Positions 26,001 to 34,827 are shown, counted from the stretch's first letter. The stretch is 64,000 nt of DNA from Phaeobacter sp. CECT 5382 (GCF_001457775.1 NZ_CYSG01000004.1:267769-331768), one strand, 5' to 3'. Numbers and translations are program-made. Notes: generated from the letters alone by a model not told the origin.

Positions 26001-27017
26001 GCGCAAGTCCCGGAGGATCTGCCTGGTATTGCCGCCTTTGTGCCGCCCTTGCCGGTACTGCCACTGTTCATGGATCTGCCACTGCTGGGGGGCGCCGAAG
26101 CTCCGCATGCGCCGCATCTGGCAGTGAGTGGTCAGCCCTGGCCTGGCTCGGTGGCGCTCTATGGGTCGGAAAGCGACGAAAACTATCTGCTGGAGCAGAT
26201 CATCGCCGCCCGGAGTGTGGTCGGGCTCAGTGAGACCCTGCTTTCGGCAGGGCCTGTCGGTCGGTGGGATCTGGGAGCAGACCTGCAGATCAAACTCATC
26301 TCTGGCGGGTTGCAAAGCCGCGACAGGCTGGCGGTGCTCAATGGCGCCAATTTGGCGGCCATTGGCGACGGCAGCAATGGCAATTGGGAGATCTTTCAGT
26401 TTCAAACGGCAGATCTTGTCGCGCCAGATACCTATCAGCTGCGCGGACGCCTGCGTGGTCAGCTGGGCAGCGACGGGCTGATGCCGCCTGCCTGGCCGGA
26501 AGGATCCTATGTGGTCTTGCTCGACGCAGCTCTGACGCAGCTTGATCTGAGCCTGTTCCAGCGCCGTCTGGCGCGCAACTACCGGATTGGTCCGGCGCGG
26601 CGCAGCTATGATGACCCCAGCTATGTGCACCGGGTCGAATCCTTTGAGGGCAATGGCCTGCGCCCCTATGCTCCGGTGCATCTGCGTCAGGCCGTGGCTG
26701 GCGGGCCGAAAACTGCGGCCGCTAGGGCCGGGGCGCTGGGCGAGGATCTTGAATTCAGCTGGATACGGCGTGGCAGGATTGAAAGTGATAGCTGGGATCT
26801 GGAGGAAATCCCTCTGGGGGAGACGCAAGAGGTCTACCGCCTGCGTCTGATGCGGGGTCAGCAGACCTTGCGCGAAGTTCAACTGAGCACCTCGCAGTGG
26901 AACTACCCAGCAGCTGAACAGGTGGCGGATGGTATCCTGCCCGGTGACAGGCTGGAGGTCGCGCAGGTTTCGGATCGCTATGGAGCTGGTTTTGCCGCCA
27001 GCATTCCTTTGGCATGA
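23016..27017 (+). CDS. GTA gene 15: large host-interaction tail protein with TIM-barrel domain
   Basis: A 1333-residue megatron protein that forms the tail tip. N-terminal hub segment with Gly-rich hydrophobic helix (AAGAAIGGSLGGAVAGLSSVAIGRAVGATLG), a glycoside-hydrolase-like GTA TIM barrel (about residues 400-770; ADWSEYWGYNSPEGDRYFHLDPLW, DFIGIDNYMPLSDWREG, KPIWFTELGCAAIDKGTNQPN with a likely catalytic Glu) and a phage-tail-type C-terminal region. It has full length for the family and no interruption. Its 3' end overlaps a small downstream gene. Confidence 0.96.
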   Translation: MATIVLSAAGAAIGGSLGGAVAGLSSVAIGRAVGATLGRVIDDRLLGLGSDAVEVGQVDRFRLTQASDGQPMAQVFGRSRIGGQVIWATEFVEATSTTGGGGKGASRQPETTSYSYSVSLAVALCAGEIAAVPRVWADGEEVAPQDLNMTLYRGTPDQLPDPLMEAVEGTGEVPAYRGTAYVVMENLQLDSFGNRVPQFSFEVVRAEQPDSPDYDLDLGQLVRGVALMPGTGEYTLASTPVHYASGPGTVKSANSHTASGETDLQTSIEALSSELPSCEAASLIVSWFGNDLRCGTCTIKPKVEQKDAEGSPMLWSVASESRATADLVLQDEEGRPLYGGTPADAAVVEAITALQEAGKRVMFYPFILMDQDAGNSLPDPWSDAETQAALPWRGRITLSKAPGQPDSPDQTITADAEVAAFMGTAVAADFAVGNGTVSYTGPSEWGLRRFILHYAALCAAAGGVDAFCIGSEMRGLTQIRGAAGFPAVEALRQLAAEVRLLLPEAKISYAADWSEYWGYNSPEGDRYFHLDPLWADSNIDFIGIDNYMPLSDWREGVEHLDATSGAASIYDLDYLRANVEGGEGYDWYYHSPEAEAAQIRTDITDGAHDEPWVWRYKDLKNWWLNTHHDRVAGSRQETASDWVPEMKPIWFTELGCAAIDKGTNQPNKFLDPKSSESKLPKYSNGNRDDLMQMQYLRALLGYWGEDDNNPVSQEYEGQMLDMSNAFVWAWDARPFPAFPNLPDVWSDGENYLRGHWLNGRAGQRSLASVVSEICAGAGQSLIDVSELHGIVHGYTLHDVGEARAALQPLSLRYGFDSIERDGVLLFRPRVGTGAQRVSADQLVARDEMDGLLELQREAEAEIAGRVRLRFVEWGAAYDIAAEEASLPDEQTHAVSASDVAIVLTRAEARQTVERWLAEARVSRDTARFVLPPSALGLGVGDIVSVTSSGSKTAGLAAQTGQTDGEASERYRLDRVEIGTAQIVDAVRIEPEVYLPAQVPEDLPGIAAFVPPLPVLPLFMDLPLLGGAEAPHAPHLAVSGQPWPGSVALYGSESDENYLLEQIIAARSVVGLSETLLSAGPVGRWDLGADLQIKLISGGLQSRDRLAVLNGANLAAIGDGSNGNWEIFQFQTADLVAPDTYQLRGRLRGQLGSDGLMPPAWPEGSYVVLLDAALTQLDLSLFQRRLARNYRIGPARRSYDDPSYVHRVESFEGNGLRPYAPVHLRQAVAGGPKTAAARAGALGEDLEFSWIRRGRIESDSWDLEEIPLGETQEVYRLRLMRGQQTLREVQLSTSQWNYPAAEQVADGILPGDRLEVAQVSDRYGAGFAASIPLA

Positions 27018-27420
27018 CAGGTTCGGGGACAAGATCCCGTGCCTCGGACCGCAAGTGACGGCTGAGCCATTGTGGCGACCAAGTCCGGTTTTGCCGCAGG
27101 ATGTTACAACTCTGGCCCGTGCCCTGCTTGCGCAGCCACTATGCCGACGCCGAGACCTGTGTCGCGACCTGTTTGATGCAGCGGAACAGGCCGCCGACCA
27201 TATGCGGTGTCGCAATCAGCTGCACCCGCGTTGGGGCAATGGCACTCTGGATGCGGCGGCCAGAACCATGCCTCTTGTGCAAGAGCCGCTCTGGCATGAT
27301 CCGGAGTTCATTGACAGCCTGCTGCTGGTCCTGGTCGAGCTGAAGCTGCGGCTTGCACCAGCAGCCGAAAAGCCGGGAACTACAAAAATTGTGCGCGCCA
27401 GTTCATGGACATGCCCATAG
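26980..27420 (+). CDS. DUF7742-like small protein at the end of the GTA cluster
   Basis: A protein of up to 146 residues beginning inside the gene 15 end in another frame. The recognisable block is PSPVLPQDVTTLARALLAQPLCRRRDLCRDLFDAAEQAADH ... LHPRWGNGTLDAAARTMPL, which matches a small Rhodobacteraceae family commonly found here. The start is uncertain. ATG at 26980 overlaps gene 15 by 38 nt, and TTG at 27070 would begin just before the conserved block and avoid the overlap. The function is unknown. The family name is given from memory of the pattern. Confidence 0.65.
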   Translation: MELVLPPAFLWHDRFGDKIPCLGPQVTAEPLWRPSPVLPQDVTTLARALLAQPLCRRRDLCRDLFDAAEQAADHMRCRNQLHPRWGNGTLDAAARTMPLVQEPLWHDPEFIDSLLLVLVELKLRLAPAAEKPGTTKIVRASSWTCP

Positions 27421-27556
27421 TCTGGCGGGGTGGCCACGTGCCGGTATTGTGACCCATTCAATTTCGAAATCTTCTTCATCAAGGGTTTGCGTTTGGGTTT
27501 TTCTGCCCTAGATGCCATGATGAGTGCCAGCGAGGCCAGAAAGAGGACAGCAGGTC

Positions 27557-28375
27557 ATGATCAAGTTGCGTACAGCAGTAGCTCCCCTGGATCCGGTCTG
27601 GGATCAGATCTCGACGGAGGCACGCGAAGCCGTCGCCAAGCAGCCGCTGATGGGCGGGCTGATCCATGCCTGTATCCTGCACCATCCAACGATCGAAAAG
27701 GCCCTGTCCTATCGCATTGCAGCCAAGCTGTGCTCGAACGAGATGTCGATGGTGATCCTGCGAGAAATCGTCGATGCAGCCTATGCGGCGGATGCCAGCC
27801 TGATTGCTGCGGCGCGCGCCGATCTGATGGCGGTTTATGACCGTGACCCGGCCTGCCATCGTTTGTTGCAACCGATCCTATACTTCAAAGGCTATCAGGC
27901 CGTGCAGGCCTATCGCGTGGCCCATTGGTTGTGGAAGCAGGGCGATCAGGATCTGGCGTTTTTCTTCCAGATGCGGATCTCAGAGATCTTTGGCGTCGAT
28001 ATTCATCCCGGCGCCCGTATTGGCCGCGGCATCATGATCGACCACGCCCATTCCATCGTCATTGGCGAGACTGCGGTTGTCGGCAACAACGTCTCCATGT
28101 TGCATTCGGTGACGCTGGGCGGTACCGGCAAGGAAGAAGAGGACCGCCACCCCAAGATCGAAGACGGCGTTCTGATCGGGGCCGGTGCCAAGGTGCTGGG
28201 CAATATCCGGATTGGCCATTGCAGTCGCATTGCGGCCGGCTCTGTCGTCCTGTCCGAAGTGCCGCCCTGCAAAACCGTTGCGGGTGTGCCGGCAAAGATC
28301 GTTGGTGAAGCGGGCTGTGATCAGCCTTCGGTCAGCATGGATCAGGTGGTGCCAAACGGATCACTTCAGCCTTAA
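27557..28375 (+). CDS. cysE: Serine O-acetyltransferase
   Basis: Transfers acetyl from acetyl-CoA to L-serine, the first step of cysteine synthesis, in the cytoplasm. The 272 residues have the N-terminal helical CysE domain (DPVWDQISTEAREAV, LRADLMAVYDRDPA-like ARADLMAVYDRDPA) and the left-handed beta-helix (DIHPGARIGRGIMIDHAHSIVIGETAVVGNNVSMLHSVTLGGTG) with the active His-Asp region and PAKIVGEAG end. The start at 27557 gives MIKLRTAVAPLDPVWD. It follows the GTA cluster and ends at a bidirectional terminator. Confidence 0.97.
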   Translation: MIKLRTAVAPLDPVWDQISTEAREAVAKQPLMGGLIHACILHHPTIEKALSYRIAAKLCSNEMSMVILREIVDAAYAADASLIAAARADLMAVYDRDPACHRLLQPILYFKGYQAVQAYRVAHWLWKQGDQDLAFFFQMRISEIFGVDIHPGARIGRGIMIDHAHSIVIGETAVVGNNVSMLHSVTLGGTGKEEEDRHPKIEDGVLIGAGAKVLGNIRIGHCSRIAAGSVVLSEVPPCKTVAGVPAKIVGEAGCDQPSVSMDQVVPNGSLQP

Positions 28376-28446
28376 GACTGTGTCGGATGGAAACATCCAA
28401 GGGGCTTAGCCTGATTGCGACATCGCAACTGCAGATGTAAAACGTC

Positions 28447-28473
28447 AAAAAGGGGCAGTTTTGCCCCTTTTTT
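28447..28473. terminator. Bidirectional terminator between cysE and the convergent glycosyltransferase gene
   Basis: AAAAAGGGGCA (28447-28457) pairs with TGCCCCTTTTT (28462-28472). There are T-runs on both strands, so it can end transcripts from both sides. Confidence 0.9.
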
Positions 28474-28601
28474 CGTGTCTTCAATGGCTTGCAGAGTATT
28501 TCTCCGGGCTAGCCCTGCAAATTTGGAAGGGGTTTGCGGCCGAACAAGACAGCGTAGAACGGAGAACTGTGGTTCCCCGTTCCGATACATGCAGCACCAG
28601 C

Positions 28602-30197
28602 CTACTTACGAGAGGTGAAGTGATCTGCCACTGCCTTTTCCTTGTCGGTCAGGGCGCGTTTTTCAAAGACCACGAACATGGAGTCGACGGCGCGCGGCGT
28701 ACGGATCAGCTCGTCCTGGCCCATCCCGTCCTCATGCAGTTTGCGACCGATCGGGTTGAGGTTATAGGTAAGCTTCTTGGTGTCAAAGCGATGCTCTTTC
28801 CAGCCAAGATACCAGTGCCAATCTGTATAGTAGAGCCAGCTGTTTTCATTGAACGCACGGATATGGGTCGGGTCCTGCCATGCGCCGAAGGACAGATCAT
28901 ATGGCACCAGAATTTCAAAATGACCACCAACCGACATCATGTTCATGCAGTTGGTCATAGCCGATACCAGATCGGGGATATGCTCGATCACATCATTGCA
29001 GATGATCTTGTCAAACATGCCTTCCTCGAGGGTCACTTTGCCAAAGCGGTCGCACTCAAACTCCGTACCGATCAGATCCTTGCGGCTGAGGTCGGTGACA
29101 ATATCCGGGCTCCAATAGTCCGAGTAGTCCAGATTGACGCAGTCTTTGCGGAAGTCCTTGCCGCTGCCCATGTTCAGGGTGCGGGGCAAAGCAAGGGAGG
29201 GAGCTGCCGTCGGCGCTGCGGCAGGAGCTGGCTTGCTTGATTGCGCTTTGGGCGGCTTGGCTTTTTTCGGGTTTGCTGTCGTGGCCTTGGATTTTTCTGA
29301 TTTGGGCGTCACGGGCGCCGGGGCCGTGGATGCTGGGGCTTTGCCATCCAGAACAAGATCGACCAGAATGTCGCTTTCTTTCAGCGCAGAAAAGGCGGTA
29401 AAACCTGCGTCTTCGACCTCTGCGCGCATTTTGTCGTCATTGACCAGTGCGATACAGCTGGTGACCAGGTCCTCGTAGGGCACCAGCGTCAGCGCATCCT
29501 GCAGGGGGTGGGCAATCAGAGAGTTCGATCCAAATTCGGAAACGACGGCTTTTTTGTTGGCGAGCAGGTAGGAAACACGCGCGATTTCAAAGATTTTGGT
29601 GTCATAAAAATGGATATTCAGCACCACCTTGGCGCGGGCAATATGCGCATCGCGCTCTTCGCCATAAACGCCGAACAGATGCACCACGTTCAGGCCTGCT
29701 TCGCGCAGGGAATCGAGCACCATTTTGCGTCGCTCGTTGAGGCTGCCGTAAAACAGGACATCAATGTCTTGTTCCACCGGTTTTTCGATCCGGCTCAACG
29801 CGGCGCAATAGCCAATGGGGGCCAGTTTTGGGCTTTGATCCATGACCAGAGTTTCAAGGTACTGCAGGTTTTCCGTGCTGTAATCCCAGACCTGAAAATT
29901 CGACAAAAGCCAACGCAACTCGGGCGTGTCCCAAGCGGATTTATTGCCGAGCTGTTCGAAATTGTAGATGATCGTGTCCTTGGGCAACTGCGCAAAAGTC
30001 GCAGGTTGCAAAAGATTGGCGCCAAGAATGATATTGCGCGCTTCAGAGTCGATCGCGTTGATACTGAGCTTGGCGTTCAGCGAAAGCTCTTGCAGGCCAA
30101 ACAAAAGTGTTTCGCCGATTTCATCAAAAGCGGCGGCATGTACGTAGCCGTCGGGTTTGACCATGGTGATATTGTAGTCTGTTGTCGAGTGTGTCAT
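28602..30197 (-). CDS. Glycosyltransferase-methyltransferase fusion protein
   Basis: A 531-residue protein in two parts. Residues about 1-280 resemble a CgeB/GT-B-like glycosyltransferase domain (NFEQLGNKSAWDTPELRWLL, DIDVLFYGSLNERRKMVLDSL, ARAKVVLNIHFYDTKIFEIARVSYLLANKKAVVSE). A Lys/Ala/Pro-rich linker (about 290-345) leads to a class I SAM-methyltransferase-like domain (TLNMGSGKDFRKDCVNLDY as SAM motif I, FDKIICNDVIEHIPD as post-I). The linker composition is unusual. The start at 30197 (MTHSTTDYN) follows GGAAG; 30212 is an alternative. The role may be in surface glycan modification, which is an inference. It is transcribed alone. Confidence 0.82.
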   Translation of the reverse strand: MTHSTTDYNITMVKPDGYVHAAAFDEIGETLLFGLQELSLNAKLSINAIDSEARNIILGANLLQPATFAQLPKDTIIYNFEQLGNKSAWDTPELRWLLSNFQVWDYSTENLQYLETLVMDQSPKLAPIGYCAALSRIEKPVEQDIDVLFYGSLNERRKMVLDSLREAGLNVVHLFGVYGEERDAHIARAKVVLNIHFYDTKIFEIARVSYLLANKKAVVSEFGSNSLIAHPLQDALTLVPYEDLVTSCIALVNDDKMRAEVEDAGFTAFSALKESDILVDLVLDGKAPASTAPAPVTPKSEKSKATTANPKKAKPPKAQSSKPAPAAAPTAAPSLALPRTLNMGSGKDFRKDCVNLDYSDYWSPDIVTDLSRKDLIGTEFECDRFGKVTLEEGMFDKIICNDVIEHIPDLVSAMTNCMNMMSVGGHFEILVPYDLSFGAWQDPTHIRAFNENSWLYYTDWHWYLGWKEHRFDTKKLTYNLNPIGRKLHEDGMGQDELIRTPRAVDSMFVVFEKRALTDKEKAVADHFTSRK

Positions 30198-30363
30198 TTC
30201 ATCTTCCATCATGCCAGTCAGTCGCCACTGTTTGAGATGAATAGAGCAAGAACTTTAATAAAATCCCTATGCCTGAAGAATTGAGAAAAACAATCTATGC
30301 GGGAGTCGCGTTTTCTGTGTGAAGATGTCGAGATGCTGCCGTAAAGCCAGGGAAAAATGAAAA

Positions 30364-30402
30364 ACGAAAAAACCTTCGCCCTGTGTTTCAGGGCGAAGGT
30401 TT
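30364..30402 (-). terminator. Rho-independent terminator of the pdhABC operon
   Basis: AAACCTTCGCCCTG (30370-30383) pairs with CAGGGCGAAGGTTT (30389-30402). On the minus strand it is followed by a run of T. It lies about 60 nt after the pdhC stop. Confidence 0.93.
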
Positions 30403-30463
30403 GTATGACGACCTTCCAGTTCGACCTGCAAAATGCATTGGAACGATTTGTGATCTGGAAAAA

Positions 30464-31777
30464 TTAGGCCAGCATGACCATTGGATTTTCCAGGTTTTCG
30501 ACGATGGCCTGCAACAGCTGCGCCCCAAGGGCTCCGTCGATGACGCGGTGATCAACAGACATTGTGACGCTCATCACTGTCGCCACTTTCAATTCACCAT
30601 CTGCGCCGACTACGGGTTTCTTGGCCCCGGCACCGACAGCTAGGATGCCAGCATGCGGTGGGTTCACGATGGCATCGAAATTGTCGATGCCGAACATGCC
30701 GAGGTTGGAAATGGCAAAGCTGCCGCCCTGATATTCATGCGGCGCAAGCTTGCGGTCGCGGGCGCGAGCAGCTAGATCCTTCATCTCAGCCGACAGAGCC
30801 GACAGGGATTTCATGTCGCTGTCCTGCAGCACGGGCGTGAACAGCCCACCTTCTATGGCGACGGCCACTGCCACATCAGAAGCTTTCATCTTCAGCACAC
30901 GATCACCGGCCCAGACCGCATTGGCATCCGGCACCGCCTGTAGCGCCAGCGCCACGGCCTTGATGATGAAATCATTGACCGAGAGTTTGACGCCACGGCC
31001 CTCGAGCTGCCTGTTCAGCTGAGCGCGAAACTTGAGCAGTGCATCGAGCTGGATGTCGCGACGCAGATAGAAATGCGGCACGGTCTGTTTGGCTTCGGTG
31101 AGGCGGGCGGCAATGGTCTTGCGCATGCCATCAAGGCTGACCTCTTCATAGGTGCGCCCCTCATACATGCGGGCAACCATATCGGCAGAGGCGCCTGTTG
31201 GCATAGAAGTCGCACCAGGCGTGGCGGGTGCCACTGTAGGGGCTGTCGCAGCAGCGGGTTGTGGTGCCGCAGTGGCGGTTTCCACATCTGCCTTGACGAT
31301 ACGACCACGCGGACCAGAGCCTGTGATCTGGGCCAGATCCAGCCCTTTGTCGGCCGCAATGCGACGTGCCAAAGGCGAGGCAAAGATCCGGGTGCCATCT
31401 GCGGCAACCGGGACTGCCGGGGCCGGGGCAGCGGGTGCCTCGGCGACCACAGGGGCCGCCTCGTGACCCGCGTCGGCTGCCAATGCAGCCTCTGACGGCG
31501 CAGCTGGCGTGGTGCCAATATCATCAGCGCTTTCGCCATCTTCCAACAAGACCGCAATGGGCGTGTTCACTTTCACGCCCTCAGAGCCCTCAGCTATGAG
31601 GATCTTGCCGACAATGCCTTCATCAACGGCCTCAAACTCCATCGTGGCCTTATCGGTTTCGATCTCGGCGATGAGGTCGCCAGACGAGACGGTATCGCCT
31701 TCCTTGACCAGCCATTTGGCAAGGGTGCCTTCCTCCATGGTGGGGGACAGCGCAGGCATCAGGATTTCTGTGGGCAT
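30464..31777 (-). CDS. pdhC: Pyruvate dehydrogenase E2, dihydrolipoamide acetyltransferase
   Basis: The core of the pyruvate dehydrogenase complex. It transfers the acetyl group from lipoyl to CoA. The 437 residues contain one N-terminal lipoyl domain with the lipoylated Lys43 in [13 protein letters not shown], an Ala/Pro-rich linker, a peripheral-subunit-binding domain (about 133-168; [20 protein letters not shown] and [12 protein letters not shown]) and the catalytic domain with the active site [14 protein letters not shown] near 409-422. It is the third gene after pdhA and pdhB. Its lipoyl domain is almost identical to that fused to E1-beta. Confidence 0.97.
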   Translation of the reverse strand: MPTEILMPALSPTMEEGTLAKWLVKEGDTVSSGDLIAEIETDKATMEFEAVDEGIVGKILIAEGSEGVKVNTPIAVLLEDGESADDIGTTPAAPSEAALAADAGHEAAPVVAEAPAAPAPAVPVAADGTRIFASPLARRIAADKGLDLAQITGSGPRGRIVKADVETATAAPQPAAATAPTVAPATPGATSMPTGASADMVARMYEGRTYEEVSLDGMRKTIAARLTEAKQTVPHFYLRRDIQLDALLKFRAQLNRQLEGRGVKLSVNDFIIKAVALALQAVPDANAVWAGDRVLKMKASDVAVAVAIEGGLFTPVLQDSDMKSLSALSAEMKDLAARARDRKLAPHEYQGGSFAISNLGMFGIDNFDAIVNPPHAGILAVGAGAKKPVVGADGELKVATVMSVTMSVDHRVIDGALGAQLLQAIVENLENPMVMLA

Positions 31778-31791
31778 GCTTCTCGCGCTCC

Positions 31792-33159
31792 TTACCGGTA
31801 GGTCACTTGTTTCACGGCTGCCACGACCTCTTCGGTGGTGATCAGCGCGTGGCGTTCCAGGTTGGCGGCATAGGGCATGGGTACGTCCTTGCCGGTGCAG
31901 GTCACAACGGGCGCATCCAGGTAGTCGAATGCCTGCTGCATCACCTCTGAGGCGATATAGCTGCCAACGGATCCCTGCGGCCAGCCTTCTTCGACAGTGA
32001 CAAGACGGTTGGTCTTCATCACTGATTTGATCACGGCCGGCAGATCCATCGGCCGCAGGGTGCGCAGGTCGATAACCTCTGCGGAAATGCCGTCATTGGC
32101 CAGCTGGTCAGCCGCTTCGAGAGCGAAATGCATGCCAATACCAAAGGAGACGATAGTCACATCACTGCCTTCACGCCAGATCCGAGCTTTGCCGAAGGGA
32201 ACAGTGAAATCATCCATCTTGGGCACGTCAAACGACCGGCCATACATGATTTCATTCTCGAGGAAAATCACCGGGTTGGGGTCACGGATCGCCGATTTTA
32301 ACAGACCCTTGGCATCCGAGGCAGAATAGGGCATCGCAACCTTCAGACCAGGGATCTGCATATACCACGCGGCATAGTCCTGGCTGTGTTGCGCCCCAAC
32401 ACGTGCAGCAGCCCCATTGGGGCCACGAAACACCATGGGAGCCCCCATCTGGCCGCCGGACATATAGAGCGTCTTGGCGGCAGAGTTGATGATGTGGTCG
32501 ATCGCCTGCATGGCAAAGTTGAAGGTCATGAACTCAACAATCGGGTTCAAACCGCCAAAGGCTGCCCCTGTGGCGATCCCCGCAAATCCGTGCTCTGTGA
32601 TCGGAGTATCGATGACCCGCTTGGAGCCAAATTCGTCCAGCAGTCCCTGGCTGATTTTATAGGCGCCCTGGTATTCGGCAACCTCTTCGCCCATGAGAAA
32701 GACGTTTTCATTGCCGCGCATCTCTTCCGCCATTGCGTCACGCAGGGCTTCACGCACGGTAGTGGGAACCACCTCGGTGCCTTCGGGCCAGTCCGGAGAA
32801 CTGTCCACCTGGGGCTCGATTGGAGCCACGGTAGCAGCGACAGGGGCTGCGGGCGCCGCAGGTGCCCCGGCCGCTGGCGCTTGATTGCTCGCCGCAGGCG
32901 TCGCATCAAGGCTTTCGCCTTCTTCGACCAGCACCGCGATCGGGGTGTTGACCTTCACGCCTTCAGATCCTTCGGAAATCAGGATCTTGCCGATCACGCC
33001 TTCATCGACGGCTTCGAATTCCATCGTGGCCTTGTCGGTCTCAATCTCGGCTAGAATATCGCCAGAGCTTACGGTATCGCCTTCCTTGACCAGCCATTTG
33101 GCCAGTGTGCCTTCCTCCATGGTCGGCGACAGGGCGGGCATCAGAATTTCAGTTGCCAT
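31792..33159 (-). CDS. pdhB: Pyruvate dehydrogenase E1 beta with N-terminal lipoyl domain
   Basis: With E1-alpha it decarboxylates pyruvate and acetylates lipoyl groups. This 455-residue protein starts with a complete lipoyl domain (Lys43 in [13 protein letters not shown]), then an Ala/Pro linker and the transketolase-like E1-beta domain ([82 protein letters not shown]). Fusion of a lipoyl domain to E1-beta is known in alphaproteobacteria. There is a 15-nt gap on each side to pdhA and pdhC. Confidence 0.97.
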   Translation of the reverse strand: MATEILMPALSPTMEEGTLAKWLVKEGDTVSSGDILAEIETDKATMEFEAVDEGVIGKILISEGSEGVKVNTPIAVLVEEGESLDATPAASNQAPAAGAPAAPAAPVAATVAPIEPQVDSSPDWPEGTEVVPTTVREALRDAMAEEMRGNENVFLMGEEVAEYQGAYKISQGLLDEFGSKRVIDTPITEHGFAGIATGAAFGGLNPIVEFMTFNFAMQAIDHIINSAAKTLYMSGGQMGAPMVFRGPNGAAARVGAQHSQDYAAWYMQIPGLKVAMPYSASDAKGLLKSAIRDPNPVIFLENEIMYGRSFDVPKMDDFTVPFGKARIWREGSDVTIVSFGIGMHFALEAADQLANDGISAEVIDLRTLRPMDLPAVIKSVMKTNRLVTVEEGWPQGSVGSYIASEVMQQAFDYLDAPVVTCTGKDVPMPYAANLERHALITTEEVVAAVKQVTYR

Positions 33160-33174
33160 ATCTCTTCATTCCCC

Positions 33175-34164
33175 TCAGGCGTAGATATCGGTCCAGAGCT
33201 CATCAAGCGCTGGTTCCGGGCTGGTGCGGGCAAATTCAGCGGCCTGATTGACCACGTCCTTGATTTCCTTGTCGATCGCTTTCAGATCGTCTTCGCTGGC
33301 GTGTTTGCCAGTCAGCAGCATATCGCGGACCTGTTCGATCGGGTCACGCTCACTGCGCATCTTTTGCACTTCTTCGCGGGTACGGTATTTTGCCGGATCC
33401 GACATCGAATGGCCACGATAGCGGTAGGTTTTGACCTCAAGGATATAGGGGCCTTTACCGGCGCGGCAATGTGCGGTTGCGCGTTCACTGGCTTCTTTGA
33501 CGGCCAGCACATTCATGCCATCCACCGCTTCACCGGGGATGCCAAAAGCAGCGCCACGGGTGTAGATATCAGGGGTCGAGGTGGAGCGGGCCTGCGCGGT
33601 ACCCATGGCGTATTGGTTGTTTTCGATCACGAAGATGACCGGCAGATCCCAGATCGCCGCCATGTTGAAGGTCTCGTAGACCTGGCCCTGGTTGGCAGCC
33701 CCATCACCGAAATAGGTGAAGGTGACATTGTCGTTGCCTTTGTATTTGTCAGCAAAGGCAAGACCCGCACCCAGTGGCACCTGAGCCCCCACGATGCCGT
33801 GGCCACCGTAAAAGTTTTTCTCTTTCGAGAACATATGCATGGAGCCGCCCTTGCCTTTGGACAACCCGCCCTCGCGGCCGGTCAGCTCAGCCATGACACC
33901 ACCGGCATCCATGCCGCAGGCCAGCATGTGGCCGTGATCGCGGTAAGAGGTGATGCGCTTGTCGCCGTCTTTGGCAGCTGCTTCGAGCCCGACAACAACC
34001 GCTTCCTGGCCGATGTAGAGGTGGCAGAAACCGCCAATCAGGCCCATGCCATAGAGTTGACCGGCCTTTTCCTCGAATCTCCGGATCAAAAGCATGTCAC
34101 GATAAAACGCAGTCAGCTCTTCGGCGGAAACATTTGGTTTCTTTGTGCTTTTTCTAGCAGCCAT
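33175..34164 (-). CDS. pdhA: Pyruvate dehydrogenase E1 alpha
   Basis: Thiamine-diphosphate-dependent subunit, 329 residues. The ThDP motif begins GDGAANQGQVYETFNMA (153-169) and ends ENNQYAMGT (NN 182-183). The phosphorylation-loop-like segment YRYRGHSMSDPAKYRTREEV is conserved. It is the first gene of pdhABC. The promoter-proximal region carries a perfect palindrome TAGTTTA-GTGT-TAAACTA 28 bp upstream of the start codon, which is similar to one in front of lpd. Expression of the complex is thus probably controlled at this site. Confidence 0.98.
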   Translation of the reverse strand: MAARKSTKKPNVSAEELTAFYRDMLLIRRFEEKAGQLYGMGLIGGFCHLYIGQEAVVVGLEAAAKDGDKRITSYRDHGHMLACGMDAGGVMAELTGREGGLSKGKGGSMHMFSKEKNFYGGHGIVGAQVPLGAGLAFADKYKGNDNVTFTYFGDGAANQGQVYETFNMAAIWDLPVIFVIENNQYAMGTAQARSTSTPDIYTRGAAFGIPGEAVDGMNVLAVKEASERATAHCRAGKGPYILEVKTYRYRGHSMSDPAKYRTREEVQKMRSERDPIEQVRDMLLTGKHASEDDLKAIDKEIKDVVNQAAEFARTSPEPALDELWTDIYA

Positions 34165-34191
34165 CGTTACGGGCTCCCCCTTGAGGCTAGG

Positions 34192-34209
34192 TAGTTTAGT
34201 GTTAAACTA
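34192..34209 (-). promoter_or_regulatory. Palindromic operator upstream of pdhABC
   Basis: TAGTTTAGTGTTAAACTA has perfect 7-bp arms around a 4-nt spacer, 28 bp before the pdhA start codon. It matches in sequence and in position a site in front of lpd at 49817-49834. The arm length and spacing suit a dimeric regulator of the GntR or a similar class. Confidence 0.6.
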
Positions 34210-34396
34210 ATCCATAATGGATTTTGACCCGACTGGCGAGTGTTTTTGTGACCCGAGGTCATTTCACCGCAGAACCGGCGCCGGTCGAAACAATCTTGGT
34301 CCGACGCAAAGCTACGCCCCACATGGTTGCATGCCATTGGGATCGGTTCAACAGCCGGATCAGACAGCTGTGCGGTATCAGGCGTATATAAAGGGT

Positions 34397-34696
34397 TTAG
34401 CGAATGACGATTTCGTCAGCGCGCAGCAGGCCGAGCACGGAACGGGCCTGTTCATCCAGCAGGTCAAGATCAAGAAAGTCGTCCGACAACCGGTGGGTCA
34501 GATTTTCCATTCCAGTCATCTCATGCCGAAGGCGAGCGAGATCCAGGCGAAGCTCATCCGCTTCGGCCTGAATCTCGACCCTTCTGAACAACCCGAAATC
34601 ACCCTGAACCGCCGCAAAGGTAAAATACGCGCTCAGCGCGAATGCGATGGCAAAAAAGGTGAAAGCACCGATGGAAGGCTTGTGGCTTCGGGTCAC
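34397..34696 (-). CDS. FtsB/DivIC-like septum formation initiator
   Basis: A 99-residue bitopic membrane protein with one N-terminal helix (IGAFTFFAIAFALSAYFTFAA) and a coiled-coil (EIQAEADELRLDLARLRHEMTGMENLTHRL), then DLDLLDEQARSVLGLLRADEIVI, the pattern of FtsB/DivIC that bridges FtsL and FtsQ in the divisome. It is transcribed on its own just ahead of pdhABC in the same direction. A perfect TTAA-N7-TTAA CtrA-type box lies 132 bp upstream of its start, suggesting cell-cycle-linked expression. Confidence 0.88.
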   Translation of the reverse strand: MTRSHKPSIGAFTFFAIAFALSAYFTFAAVQGDFGLFRRVEIQAEADELRLDLARLRHEMTGMENLTHRLSDDFLDLDLLDEQARSVLGLLRADEIVIR

Positions 34697-34827
34697 GTGG
34701 AGTTGCCTGTATGTTTACTGCTCAAGTCTGTCGTTGGGCCGTTTGTTCCGGCCTCTGACATCTTTATGCCACAAGTGATTCGGTTTGTGAATCCCCTTTT
34801 GAGTCCAAGGGGATAGATTTTTCACTA

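Noticed and set aside
25863..27215. 450-codon minus-strand ORF opposite GTA gene 15
   Set aside because: Antisense shadow of the well-supported large tail protein.
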